Source of the DNA: Sphaerolaimus hirsutus | Taxonomy: Eukaryota; Nematoda; Chromadorea; Monhysterida; Sphaerolaimidae | NCBI GenBank assembly: GCA_964036195.1 | Contig: OZ038456.1 | Span: 3,782,001-3,846,000 of the forward strand | Direction of reading: 5' to 3' | DNA: 64,000 nucleotides | Shown here: positions 55,420 to 64,000 of the stretch, piece by piece | Position numbering within the stretch: the stretch's first letter is position 1 | How the letters are laid out: every line of letters starts with the position of its first letter | Notes under the pieces: generated by a model | Seen by the model: only the letters and a program-made list of their open reading frames with translations | Databases searched by the model: none | Told to the model about the DNA's origin: nothing | Program-made: the position numbers and the translations under genes

Positions 55420-57413
55420 AATGTTACCCTATTCAAAAACTTCCAAATTTTGCATCGCTTTTCACTTCTCCTCTTGCGGACTGGCCGTGGTGGACCAAAT
55501 CGTTGAATGTTCGAGTAGGAAAAACAAAAATGGGACACACAAAACAAAACTTGGCACTCATCCAAATTGTAGCCAACCTGGGATATCCTATTGGCATCCA
55601 AATTGAGCAAATGTCGACAACTTAGAAGCCAAAGCAAGTGAATTAAGGTTAAAAGCGAGCAGCGCTGGCAACGGTTGCAGGCATTTGGGGAGTTTCATTC
55701 TAAAAATGCATGTATCCAAGTTTTTCAATTTTTCAAAATCGCATTTTTAAGTTTGACGCTGGCCCGGTGGCGCTATGTTTGGGGGACGATGCTTGCCATG
55801 CACTTTTCAGATAGATCCGACATTTCTCTACAATTTTTGTAAACACAAATTTTGTTGGCCGGGGAATATTTAGGGAGTTATGTGAGATTTTGTAAGTCAC
55901 CCAAAATTGGGAACAAATCTGAACATTTAAAATTAAATAAGTAATAACTTCTTATCGGTGCATCGTAGGATAAAACGAATGACATCACTGCAAAGCCCAT
56001 GTCTAAAAGTACCTCTACCTAAATTTTCAGATCAATATATGCACACATATTTGATTTATAGTGCAAAATAGATTTGGAAATTCACGTATGCATTTTTGGA
56101 AATGAAACTTTTTTTGTATTGGAATTCCGGCCAGCTCTTCGCGGCTGCGCCGAAGCACGTGTGCATTTTTGGAAATGAAACTTTTTTTGGATATGTGCAC
56201 TTATGAAATGAAACTCCGGTGGTCTGAGATGGATATGTGCACTTATGAAATGAAAGTCCGGTTTTTCATAGGGGATCTGAGATGGATATGTGCATTTCTA
56301 TGTGAAAATTGTGATTTTTTTGAAAAATGGTACCACTGTATCTCGGGAACGAAATGGACTATAACGCTGATTTTTTTTCTGTGAAAAAGTATACATGGAG
56401 GTCAAATCCACGCTTAACTCGATTTTTCTGGATTTGGTGCTTGTGAACTTTTAGAATGGAACTCCCCATTGGCTTCCATTCCGGCTTTCCCGCCCCTTCT
56501 GCGGCGATACTGGTGCACGCGAGTGAACCAAGCCTCCCACCGCTTTTTTCTTTTATTTAACCCACTTGGGGAGATTCCCCACATATAAACTTGGCCGCCG
56601 GCCAAAACTTTTTTCTTTTGCCTCGCTGCCTATTTCAAGTATTTAAGCTTATTTTAAGTTTTGACATTCCCAGACAATCCTCATTCGTTAGCGACAATTT
56701 CCAGTCGCTTAATTACATTGCACTTTTGTTCATACAATGCACAACCAAATTCTTGGCCGTGGGCCAACTTTATTTAAGTCCCTAATTCCGCGCGTGTAAC
56801 TTTCGAAGCTGTTACGAAACTGCCTTTATTCACAGGACACTGCATGTGCAAATTAAAAGTGTCCGCATTCTGTGTGAAATCATTCACCAATCGGGTACAA
56901 TGACCCTATGAACTTCGCACCTCCTATCTTTTGCATTGGGCACACGCGGCATACTTTGCACGCAGTTCACTCAAAAACATATATTTATGTTCTGATGTAT
57001 AGTCAACAGACATATCATTCTACAAAATCGGAAAGTCATTTTTTGTTCTTGCTGAACGAACGAGAAAGGAAATTAGTAAAAAAGAAAATATAAAGATAGT
57101 AAGAAGGAAAATAAAAAATGTGCTGTTCTTTACGCACTCGTTTACTCCAATTTTTGTGCCGATAGGTGCTGCAAATTTTTGATTATACGTTTACCTACGT
57201 TTAATCTAATTCATATTTAGAAAAGTTACAGGCTATCGATTCATTTTGAAGAAAACTTGTTAAGTTCAAAATTTTGAATTCGGAAAACGTTCCCGCTTTG
57301 TATTTATTCAGATGCTGTCCATCCAGACGACGCTTGGATGGCATCATGCCAAATAACTCAATTATACTTTGATCGAGTGTTTCAATTGTGCAGGCACAAT
57401 TGAATGGTTTCAT
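55420..57413. other. 2 kb without recognised genes
   Basis: 56165-56290 contains three copies of gatatgtgca(c/t)tt-type units with atgaaatgaaa. 56450-56800 is less AT-rich (cattccggctttcccgcc, ttggccgccggcc) but has no domain. Small minus-strand frames are unremarkable. Confidence 0.45.
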
Positions 57414-57421
57414 TCCGTATA

Positions 57422-58264
57422 CAGAGTTGTAAAAACGTATTTACGTTTACCCGAAATACCCGGTTATTTGGGTATTTATACTTACGCTTACGTTTACGTT
57501 TTCAAAAAACACCATTACGTTTTGTTACGTTTTCCTGGCCAAAATACCCGGGTACCAGAGAAAACGTAAAAAACGTTATTTGAGAAAACATTTAATAGCT
57601 TATTCTCAGAAATGCACTTTCAAACAATGTGTAATAGGTCCCAAAGGAATAGACATTAGACAGAATGCTTTCTGTTCGCACTCCGAAACACTCACCTATG
57701 TAAATATGTACACAAAAAATACCATTTAGGTATTGAAAATATTAGAACTGAATTGAGGTGGGTTTTCATTGTGCGGTCTGTGTGATCGTTTTGTGAATGC
57801 TAATTTGGTGCACGCTGGTTTTACCCATCAATCAAATGTCTTCAAAATAAATTGCATACTGAACTGTCAATGAATGAGTCTGGTAATGATGACAATAAAT
57901 GCATGATACAACAAAACGACATGTCATCACAGTCACATCCCAAAACCAGGTGGTGATAATCACAGCATCACTGTCTCATTTTTCGTTCCTCCAAAAATTC
58001 ATTATTATTCATCCCTCTAGATAAAATAAAAGCAGATAATGTGGGTGGAGATCATAGGAACAACCGTGATGTTGTAAAAACATGGCTTTTTATGTCCTCT
58101 CACAGTGGAAGCACTTAATAAATTTTTTACGTTTACGTTTTATTTTATGTTTTCCCAGGTATTTAAAAAATACCTTACGTTTTAGTATTTATACTTCTGA
58201 TTTGGACAAGGTATTTACGTTTACGTTTACATTTTCCAAAAATACCAGTATTTGTACAACTCTG
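57422..58264. mobile_element. hAT-like element, family H (H4), 843 bp
   Basis: CAGAGTTGTAAAAACGTAT and GTATTTGTACAACTCTG, flanks TCCGTATA and TCCATATA (7 of 8). acgtttacgtttacg arrays near both ends; unique middle without coding. Confidence 0.85.
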
Positions 58265-58272
58265 TCCATATA

Positions 58273-59261
58273 TGCATAAGCACCAGTCACCAAAACAGAG
58301 TTCTACGGGTTGGATAGAGCGTGCATGATATGACATCATCATGCAACTCATTGTAGAGTATCATGTCTGCCGAGTTTACTCGCTTTTACATATACTTTTT
58401 GAAAATACTCGAGTACAGAAAACGTATTTTATATCGTCTTTTATATAGATTTTCAAAGGCATAGAAGGGGAAAAAGGGAGAAAATGAGCTAAAAAATATG
58501 GTAAACTAGTCGGAAATATCTATAGAACCAAAAATATAGTCAAAATTGCGTAAAATAGGCAAAAAGTTATGAAAATGTTTGCTTTTGTGCGACATTTCTC
58601 GAAAATTTTGGCGACATTTCTCAAAAGTACTCACGTTTACATTTTCTGTGAGGAAAAGTACGTTTACTCACGTTTACTCATGAGTAAAAGTTAAAAAAAA
58701 TATGACTTTACGTGATCTGTACTCAAGGTCAAGGGGTGAGTAAAAAATGAATACTTCACGTTTACGTATACTTTACAAAAAGTTCGGTACTTTTAACAGT
58801 TATGTAGAAGAGCGCCGTTCTATTTATAAATAAATATATATTTAAAAATAAGTTTTTACCTGCTGTTCTACATTAGGTGCCGTACTATTGGAGGTATGCC
58901 ATTCTTTTAGAAGAAATATCGTGTGCATTGAGTGTATATTTCACATAATGATTTGATAAAAATATTCTTGGAATTTTGATATACCTAATTATAATCAGGA
59001 ATAAACAACGTTTATTGAACAAAGCATATTTCGTAGTTTTGGAAAATACGATATCTCCAAATTTTCAAGAAGACAAATTTGGGACAAATAACAACAATAT
59101 TCAAAAAAGTCGATAATTCCCAGTCGATAAGTCGTACCCAGCAAAAAGTCAATTAATGCACTCATTAAAAATATATATTTAAAACATAATGAAAAGTAAA
59201 TATTTATATTAAAATAGGTAACATTATGCAGGTTGGACATGACAATACTGCTATTTTCATT
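58273..59261. repeat. H-related arrays and unrecognised DNA
   Basis: 58370-58440 and 58620-58800 carry actcgagtacagaaaacg, cacgtttactca and gtactttta motifs of family H. 58440-58570 resembles L. The remainder is AT-rich. Confidence 0.5.
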
Positions 59262-59490
59262 ACATCATGGCGCCTTTTCTGGCGCCATCCAAAACAATGG
59301 CGCCGGGCGCCAAAATGGCGCCAGCGAAAAATGGCGCCAAGCGCCAATGGCGCCATGGCGCCATTTGAAATAATGGCGCCAGGCGTCAGATGGCGCCAGA
59401 GACAAGAGCGCCAAGCGCCAATGGCGCCGTGGCGCTGGCGCCCTTTGACGCCATTGAAGGGCGCCAGCGCCATGGCGCCATTTAATCACC
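59262..59490. mobile_element. Family F element, decayed ends
   Basis: acatcatggcgccttttctg to gcgccatttaatcacc: eroded F termini around GGCGCC units closely matching 40650-40850. Confidence 0.6.
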
Positions 59491-59514
59491 AATCGCAACT
59501 ACACATATAAACAC

Positions 59515-60230
59515 CTTCCCGGTCACGTCCGGCACCCATTTTTTTATTTTACTTCTTACATCCTATCCCCAGTTCTAGGGCGCCCCAAAGGCTGAAACTT
59601 GGGGGAGATATTGGTGCAACCCCCCTCTACTTCGCATAAATTTGGGGGGTCGCGGCGACCCCTCTCGGCTATTTACACAGGCCCCGGCCGGGGACCGGTC
59701 CGCGGCAAAAAATAAAACTTTTCAAAAAACAAAAATTGGTGTGCATGGGTTCTTTGTGTGTTAATTAGGTTAATTAACACCAAATTTGCATGCACAAAAT
59801 TTCTGCACGACGGTCAAACATGGCGATGCAAATTTTGTTTGGGGGGGTCTATAATTTTTTTTGATTTTTCTCAAATTTGGCCTGCGTGTACTCCTTCGTC
59901 GAGTGAGTACGCATGCCAAATTTTAGCTCAGAGCAGTTACTGAGTACCTTTTTATTTACACTTTAATTTTCGTTGATTACTGTATTTTTTTATAGTGCAT
60001 GAAATTCTGCCGGGGTCCGGTACCCGGCAATATTGAAATGGCACCGACCGGGGCCAAACGTCCCCGGTGAGGAACGTTTTTTTTCAGTATACAACGAATT
60101 TTGGTCCCCGATCGGGGTCGTTTGGCCCCAGTACCACACAAAAATTTATGGTACTTTTTGGGACTTTGTGGTAATTGTCCCCGGTCGGGGCCAAACGACC
60201 CCGGCGAGAAAATTTTTTTTTTAATAAACA
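59515..60230. repeat. Family S repeat with CCCCGG motifs
   Basis: 59680-59940 (ttggtgtgcatgggttct, acgcatgccaaattttagct) recurs at 63070-63270. The flanks carry ggccccggccggggaccgg and ccccggtcggggccaaacg arrays (59655-59710, 60010-60212). Ends not resolved. Confidence 0.6.
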
Positions 60231-60261
60231 GAATTTTTTAGTAATCAGAGAAGTAAACAGA

Positions 60262-60720
60262 GAACGGGCTGAAAAGTACCTGGACAGTGCTCGCCATTCG
60301 CGCTAGGGGCGAGCTACTGTCATAAAATTTCAACACGTAAACATATCAGGTGTTTTGAGTTTTTACCCATAATTTCACCCCTCTAGCTCCACCCACTGCG
60401 GAACTGTGGCGGTTACAATTTCGGTCATTTTGTACTGATGTACACATGGTGCTATAGCTCAACGCTGCTTTCAGTTGGGATCATGTAACTTTGGCTAGTG
60501 TAAGCCAATGTGTTGGCAATGTGCTGATAGTTTTCAACACTTTTATCAACATCATTGCTATCAAGGTAAAATTAATATGCAAATCAGGGTGATGTGCAAG
60601 AAACGTGGGAACTGTGATGGATGTTTTGGTGATCATCTGAGATCATGTTGTATTGCAGTGATTTGAATGTTGTTTTGAAATCTGCAGTAAATAATTATGT
60701 ACATAAAATTTCATTTGTGT
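60262..60720. mobile_element. Family B left half
   Basis: acgggctgaaaagtacctgg through caacatcattgctatcaagg follows the B copy at 44142 and stops near ttcatttgtgt. It provides the empty site for P3. Confidence 0.75.
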
Positions 60721-60724
60721 TGTG

Positions 60725-61085
60725 ACCAAATATTTTTGTTTGCTCAAATAATCCCCCACTCCTGAGATTAGGGCGTCTATACAAAGGTGTTCATTTTGTA
60801 TGCCTTATCTGGACATTGCTTTTGAAGCTTAATAAGTTGGTCATTTATGGGCTGTTTATGAGCGGTCAACAATTAAAATGATAAGGACAGCGTGCAGATT
60901 CAATTTTTGTGGTCGGATTAGTGATGTGTAAATTTCATATGCTGATTTGCTCCAGTTGAATGAAAATGCATGCAATTTCAGAACTCAATATCTCAGCTAT
61001 TTCTCAACCGATTTTCACCAATAAACACTTAAAATAATCAGAATCACCTAGAGCTTCCATATTTATGTTCCAATTATCAGCCGCT
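60725..61085. repeat. Sequence related to element J interior, inverse orientation
   Basis: tttgtttgctcaaataat and ggcgtctatacaaaggtg match 19210-19290 reversed. aataagttggtcatttatgg corresponds to the gttgagttattaag region of J. Confidence 0.5.
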
Positions 61086-61089
61086 ACTC

Positions 61090-61410
61090 CTAGACCCTGT
61101 AAAAAAACCTTGAAAAGTGTCAAAGACCCTGTAAAATGTCATGTGTAATGTAAAATACCCTGTAAAGTGTTATGTGTATCCAAATCTTATTTTATAATAT
61201 CCAAATCTTATGTTTTTGTATCCAAATCTTTCATTTTACATAAGATTTGGATACATAAAACGTAAGATTTGGATACAAAAACATAAGATTTGGAAACACG
61301 TGACACTTTACAGGGTATTCTACATGACATTTGACAATTGACAGGGTCTTTTACATGACACATGAAATTTTACAGGGTCTTTGACACTTTACAGAGTCTT
61401 TACACAAGAT
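61090..61410. mobile_element. Family K element with central hairpin
   Basis: agaccctgtaaaa... at the left and gacactttacagagtc at the right. tccaaatcttatgttttt units (61180-61235) are mirrored by cataagatttggatac units (61238-61300). No TSD fixed. Confidence 0.65.
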
Positions 61411-61799
61411 TATGCCTAATCGGATCAAAAAAAATAAAGATAAAGTTGGCCTTGAATAGTGATGTAAAAAACGCCAGACTTTTGGAGCCAAGCGCCAAAA
61501 GCACCAATGGCACCACAGCAAAACAGTGCCAAGCGCCAAAAGCGCCATGGCGCTTTTCATGAACAAGGCGCCAAGCACCAATGGTGCCAAAGGATGTTGG
61601 CACCAAGCACCAATAGCACCAGCACCAAAAAATTTTGCTGCTCCTCAAGTGCAGCAAGCTAATTCAGTGCTATTTACTTGTGTAAGATGCAAGATTACAC
61701 CTAATCGAGACAAGTTTTCTTCTTTTTGTTGATGTTATTTTACAGCTGAGAGTTCCGGTTGACAATGGCAAGCCATCGCGGAAAAAAGTGCTTAGATTT

Positions 61800-62310
61800 A
61801 TAAAGATAATGTCATGTGTCATGTAAAAGACTGTTTAGTGTCAAATGTCATGTAAAAGACCCTTTAAAGTGTCATGTGTATCTAAATCCTATTTTATAGT
61901 ATCCAAAACTTATGTTTTTGTATCCAAATCTTACCCTTTTACATAAAATTTGGATACAAGAACAGAGAGTTTGGATATGACAAAATGAGATTTAGATATG
62001 ATAAAATAAGATTTGCATACACATGACACTTTACAACGTCTTTTATATGACATTTTACACTTCACATGGTTTTTACAAGACACCTGACCATGGTCAGTTG
62101 TATAAAATTTATTTGTATACAAATTGTATAAAAATTGTTTTTTATTGTAATTTTATTCTTGTTTCATTTTATTTTATTTTATTTTATTTTATTCTTCAAT
62201 TTTCCATTTTATTTTTTTATTTTTTTTCTCTGAGATTTTGCCAACCCTGCACCTGACATTTTACAGAGTCTTTTACACTCTACAGGGTTTGTTACAGGGT
62301 CTGGGAGTGG
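61800..62310. mobile_element. Family K element nested in F
   Basis: tcatgtgtcatgtaaaagac at the left, tttgttacagggtctgggag at the right, with tccaaatcttac / aaatttggatac hairpin motifs between. Interrupted by A4. Confidence 0.65.
62089..62249. mobile_element. hAT-like family A element, minimal (A4), 161 bp
   Basis: CATGGTCAG at the left and CCAACCCTG at the right with a perfect duplication CACCTGAC (62081-62088, 62250-62257). The body is only ATTTTATTTT arrays, in reverse orientation to A1. Confidence 0.88.
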
Positions 62311-62629
62311 CACCAGGTACATTGCACATTAACATATAATATCAACAATACAACTTGATTTTCAACACAATGTAACACCATGCATTCGAACATCTCTCAT
62401 TGGCCCATTATTTGGGAAAAGTGTTGAATATCATTGTAATTCCATGAACATGTATACAAAAAAAGCAGTAGAGGACTTGTTCTTCCTGAATACACTTCTG
62501 AACACAGCGCCAAGCGCCAATGGCACCACAGCAAAAAGGCGCGAAGCAACAAAAGCGCTGTGGCGCTTGTTGCTTTGGCGCAAGCGCCAGGCACCAGCGC
62601 CATGGTGCTTTTACATCACTAGCCTTGAA

Positions 62630-62984
62630 TAACACCCCTTGAATAAATCTCTCCTCATTGAGTAATTCCTTGCTTGAGTAAGATGTGATTGAGATTTATT
62701 AGTCCTTGGTTGGTTAATTTTGTGCACAATTCCTGCGTGGTACTTGCAGACAGTGCAAAGAAGTTGTAACTTACATCTCTCTTTGCCAAAATTGATAGAG
62801 CTACTGTATTTACTCCAATTTATCCCTCTCTAACTCCCCCATGTTAGTTGAGTGTAGAAAAAATAAAAAATACTTGCTCCCTCTAAAAAACCCTACTCCC
62901 GAAACTCTTCTCCGATTGATGTCTGTGAAAACATCCATGTGAAAAAATATGTTTTGTTTGTTTTCTTTTTGGTCATATATTATT
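62630..62984. repeat. Decayed family E fragments
   Basis: cttgaataaatctctcctc, gtattactccaatt-like ends and ctccctctaaaaaaccc near 62815-62905. No complete ends. Confidence 0.4.
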
Positions 62985-63327
62985 TTGTCTGTATGTTGGG
63001 GCTTTTTACAGCAGCCCCTATAAAAGACTGGTCCCTGGTGAAAAATAATTTTTTCAAATATCAATAATTGGTGTGTATGGGTTGTTTGCATATTAATTTT
63101 GTTTATTATCACAAAATTTGCATGTGCAAAATTTCTGCACGATGGTTACATGCGCTGATGCATATTCTTTTGGAGGGTGTGTAGCAATTTTTATTGATTT
63201 ATCACAAATTTTGGCATGTGTTTACTCCTTCATTTACTGAGTACGCATGCCAAATTTCAGCTCAGAGCAGTTAGTGGTTCTTATTTTTAGTGCTTTTATT
63301 TTTGTCATACACTGTATTTTTGTATAG
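62985..63327. repeat. Family S repeat, second copy
   Basis: ttggtgtgtatgggttgttt, tgcaaaatttctgcacgat and acgcatgccaaatttcagct align with 59730-59940. Flanking CCCCGG arrays are absent. Confidence 0.6.
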
Positions 63328-63330
63328 TGA

Positions 63331-63529
63331 TTGAACTCCCAATGGGACTGTGATGAAACCACTGAAGTTAGCGACCTCTGCCACCAATTCTGGCAACTCC
63401 AAGACCATAATGAGCGACGGTCTCTAGAGTGGTTAGATTTTCTCGTTGTAGCCAAACATCCACTTTTCAGCAGCCAGTTATGTTTATTTAGTTGTTGCGT
63501 GTTGGAAAAGGGGTTCGAAGTTGTTTCAG
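63331..63529 (+). CDS. Possible exon, unrecognised
   Basis: An open stretch without array motifs reads NSQWDCDETTEVSDLCHQFW, then SLEWLDFLVVAKH and SQLCLFSCCVLEK, ending at donor ttcag|gtactt in phase 1. That phase matches the sushi exons, but the Cys pattern is not a sushi module. A plausible upstream acceptor (gtatag at 63327) puts a stop in frame. Status uncertain. Confidence 0.25.
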
Positions 63530-64000
63530 GTACTTTATTTTGATCAGATCAGAGGTTTCAGATCAGATACAGCATAAAAATACAAAAGCGCAAAGTTAGC
63601 AAGCTTCCTAGTCGAAGTTTCTATTGCTAACTTATTTTATTTGCAAGGTCAATTCCAGACTTGGGGTCAAAAGACTGAAGTAAAAACTTCCAAAGTTGCA
63701 GAAACATGGAAATTTGTATAAAAAATGTAGCTACAGTACTTTCCTAAATACAATGCACAAATAAAACACATTTAGCCTAAACAGTTGGCTTATGCAGAGT
63801 GCGTGTACATTCGAACAATTATGGTAAAGAAATACAGTGTACAAATTGGGCAAAAGAAAACAATTAATCTTGCGGGGCGCCAGATCGGCAAACTTGGGCG
63901 AGTTGTTAATCTGTCAGAAATTTGTCAGAAAACATTGACACACTTTGGAAACTAATTTGATAGAGTTAGAAACTAGAAATAGCGTTGTAAATTGTTCCTA
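63530..64000. other. No feature seen
   Basis: AT-rich sequence to the window end without recognised repeats or genes. Confidence 0.45.

Larger units (their letters stand above)
61457..62621. mobile_element. hAT-like element, family F, 1.17 kb
   Basis: TAGTGATGTAAAAAACGCC and GGTGCTTTTACATCACTA, perfect duplication GCCTTGAA (61449-61456, 62622-62629). gcgccaagcgcc and gcaccaagcacc units near both ends show GGCGCC and GGCACC motifs mixed in one element. The middle is filled by a K copy. Confidence 0.9.

Noticed and set aside
61170..61310. Hairpin of TCCAAATCTTATG units as a microRNA precursor
   Set aside because: It is the common core of many K and A copies, so a transposon structure is the simpler reading.
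1..64000. tRNA, rRNA or other structured RNA genes
   Set aside because: I saw no cloverleaf, rRNA core or snRNA motif on reading; a covariance-model scan would settle it.

Overview
The window is eukaryotic, almost certainly metazoan, nuclear DNA. It has no operons, no bacterial-style genes and no RNA genes that I can recognise. Coding sequence is sparse and split into short exons with conventional GT/AG boundaries. The recognisable domains (kelch, C-type lectin, PAN/apple, sushi/CCP) are typical of animals, as is a BEL/Pao retrotransposon fragment. Base composition is AT-rich except for simple-motif arrays and one GC-rich exon. I cannot name the species; a TE-rich marine invertebrate is a guess.

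Two groups of exons lie on the + strand. At 1.6-10 kb three exons (1590-1833, 5892-6010, 9751-9990) join in compatible phases into consecutive kelch repeats. At 43.3-53.2 kb exons encode a C-type lectin-like domain (43275-43664, 45053-45191), a PAN/apple-like domain (45264-45521) and sushi domains (about 48295-48516, 52467-52685, 52747-52937). Both groups look extracellular and share a strand, so they could belong to one very large gene, but 33 kb between them holds no exon I can defend.

Nearly everything else is transposable-element sequence, and it is unusually readable. At least fifteen elements have exact 8-bp target-site duplications (TSDs) and terminal inverted repeats (TIRs) beginning CAG, CAT, CAA, TAG or TAA, the signature of hAT transposons. 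They fall into families that I label A (AAAATAAAAT body), D (CGGAAAA), F (GGCGCC), H (ACGTAAATAC), K (TGTAAAATGTCATG), L (GATAGATAGC and G-runs), M (GGGATC), N (TTCGAATTTT), O (GGTACGGTA) and U (GACGTAGCCAGG). In most of them the whole body is an array of one short, family-specific motif. Other families are E (TIR CCGTATTACCTCGAA, TA duplication, C/G-run rich), B (about 260-bp TIRs), P (TIR GGCGCCACACACACTAG, next to CATTG/CATTA), J (Tc1-like), G (GGCACC arrays), S (CCCCGG) and T.

The elements are nested up to four deep (for example N in turn carrying K, F and E at 37.5-39.6 kb). Paralogous empty sites inside the window confirm several insertions. Some elements bear directly on the exons: a K element sits inside a sushi exon with a duplication of CCTGGAG, and elements of families F, P, B and E end 6 to 40 bp upstream of four 3' splice sites. 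One D element carries about 1.3 kb of decayed BEL/Pao polymerase. The most distinctive signal is the shared architecture: a short hAT TIR followed by a swappable motif array, with near-identical TIRs sometimes carrying different arrays.
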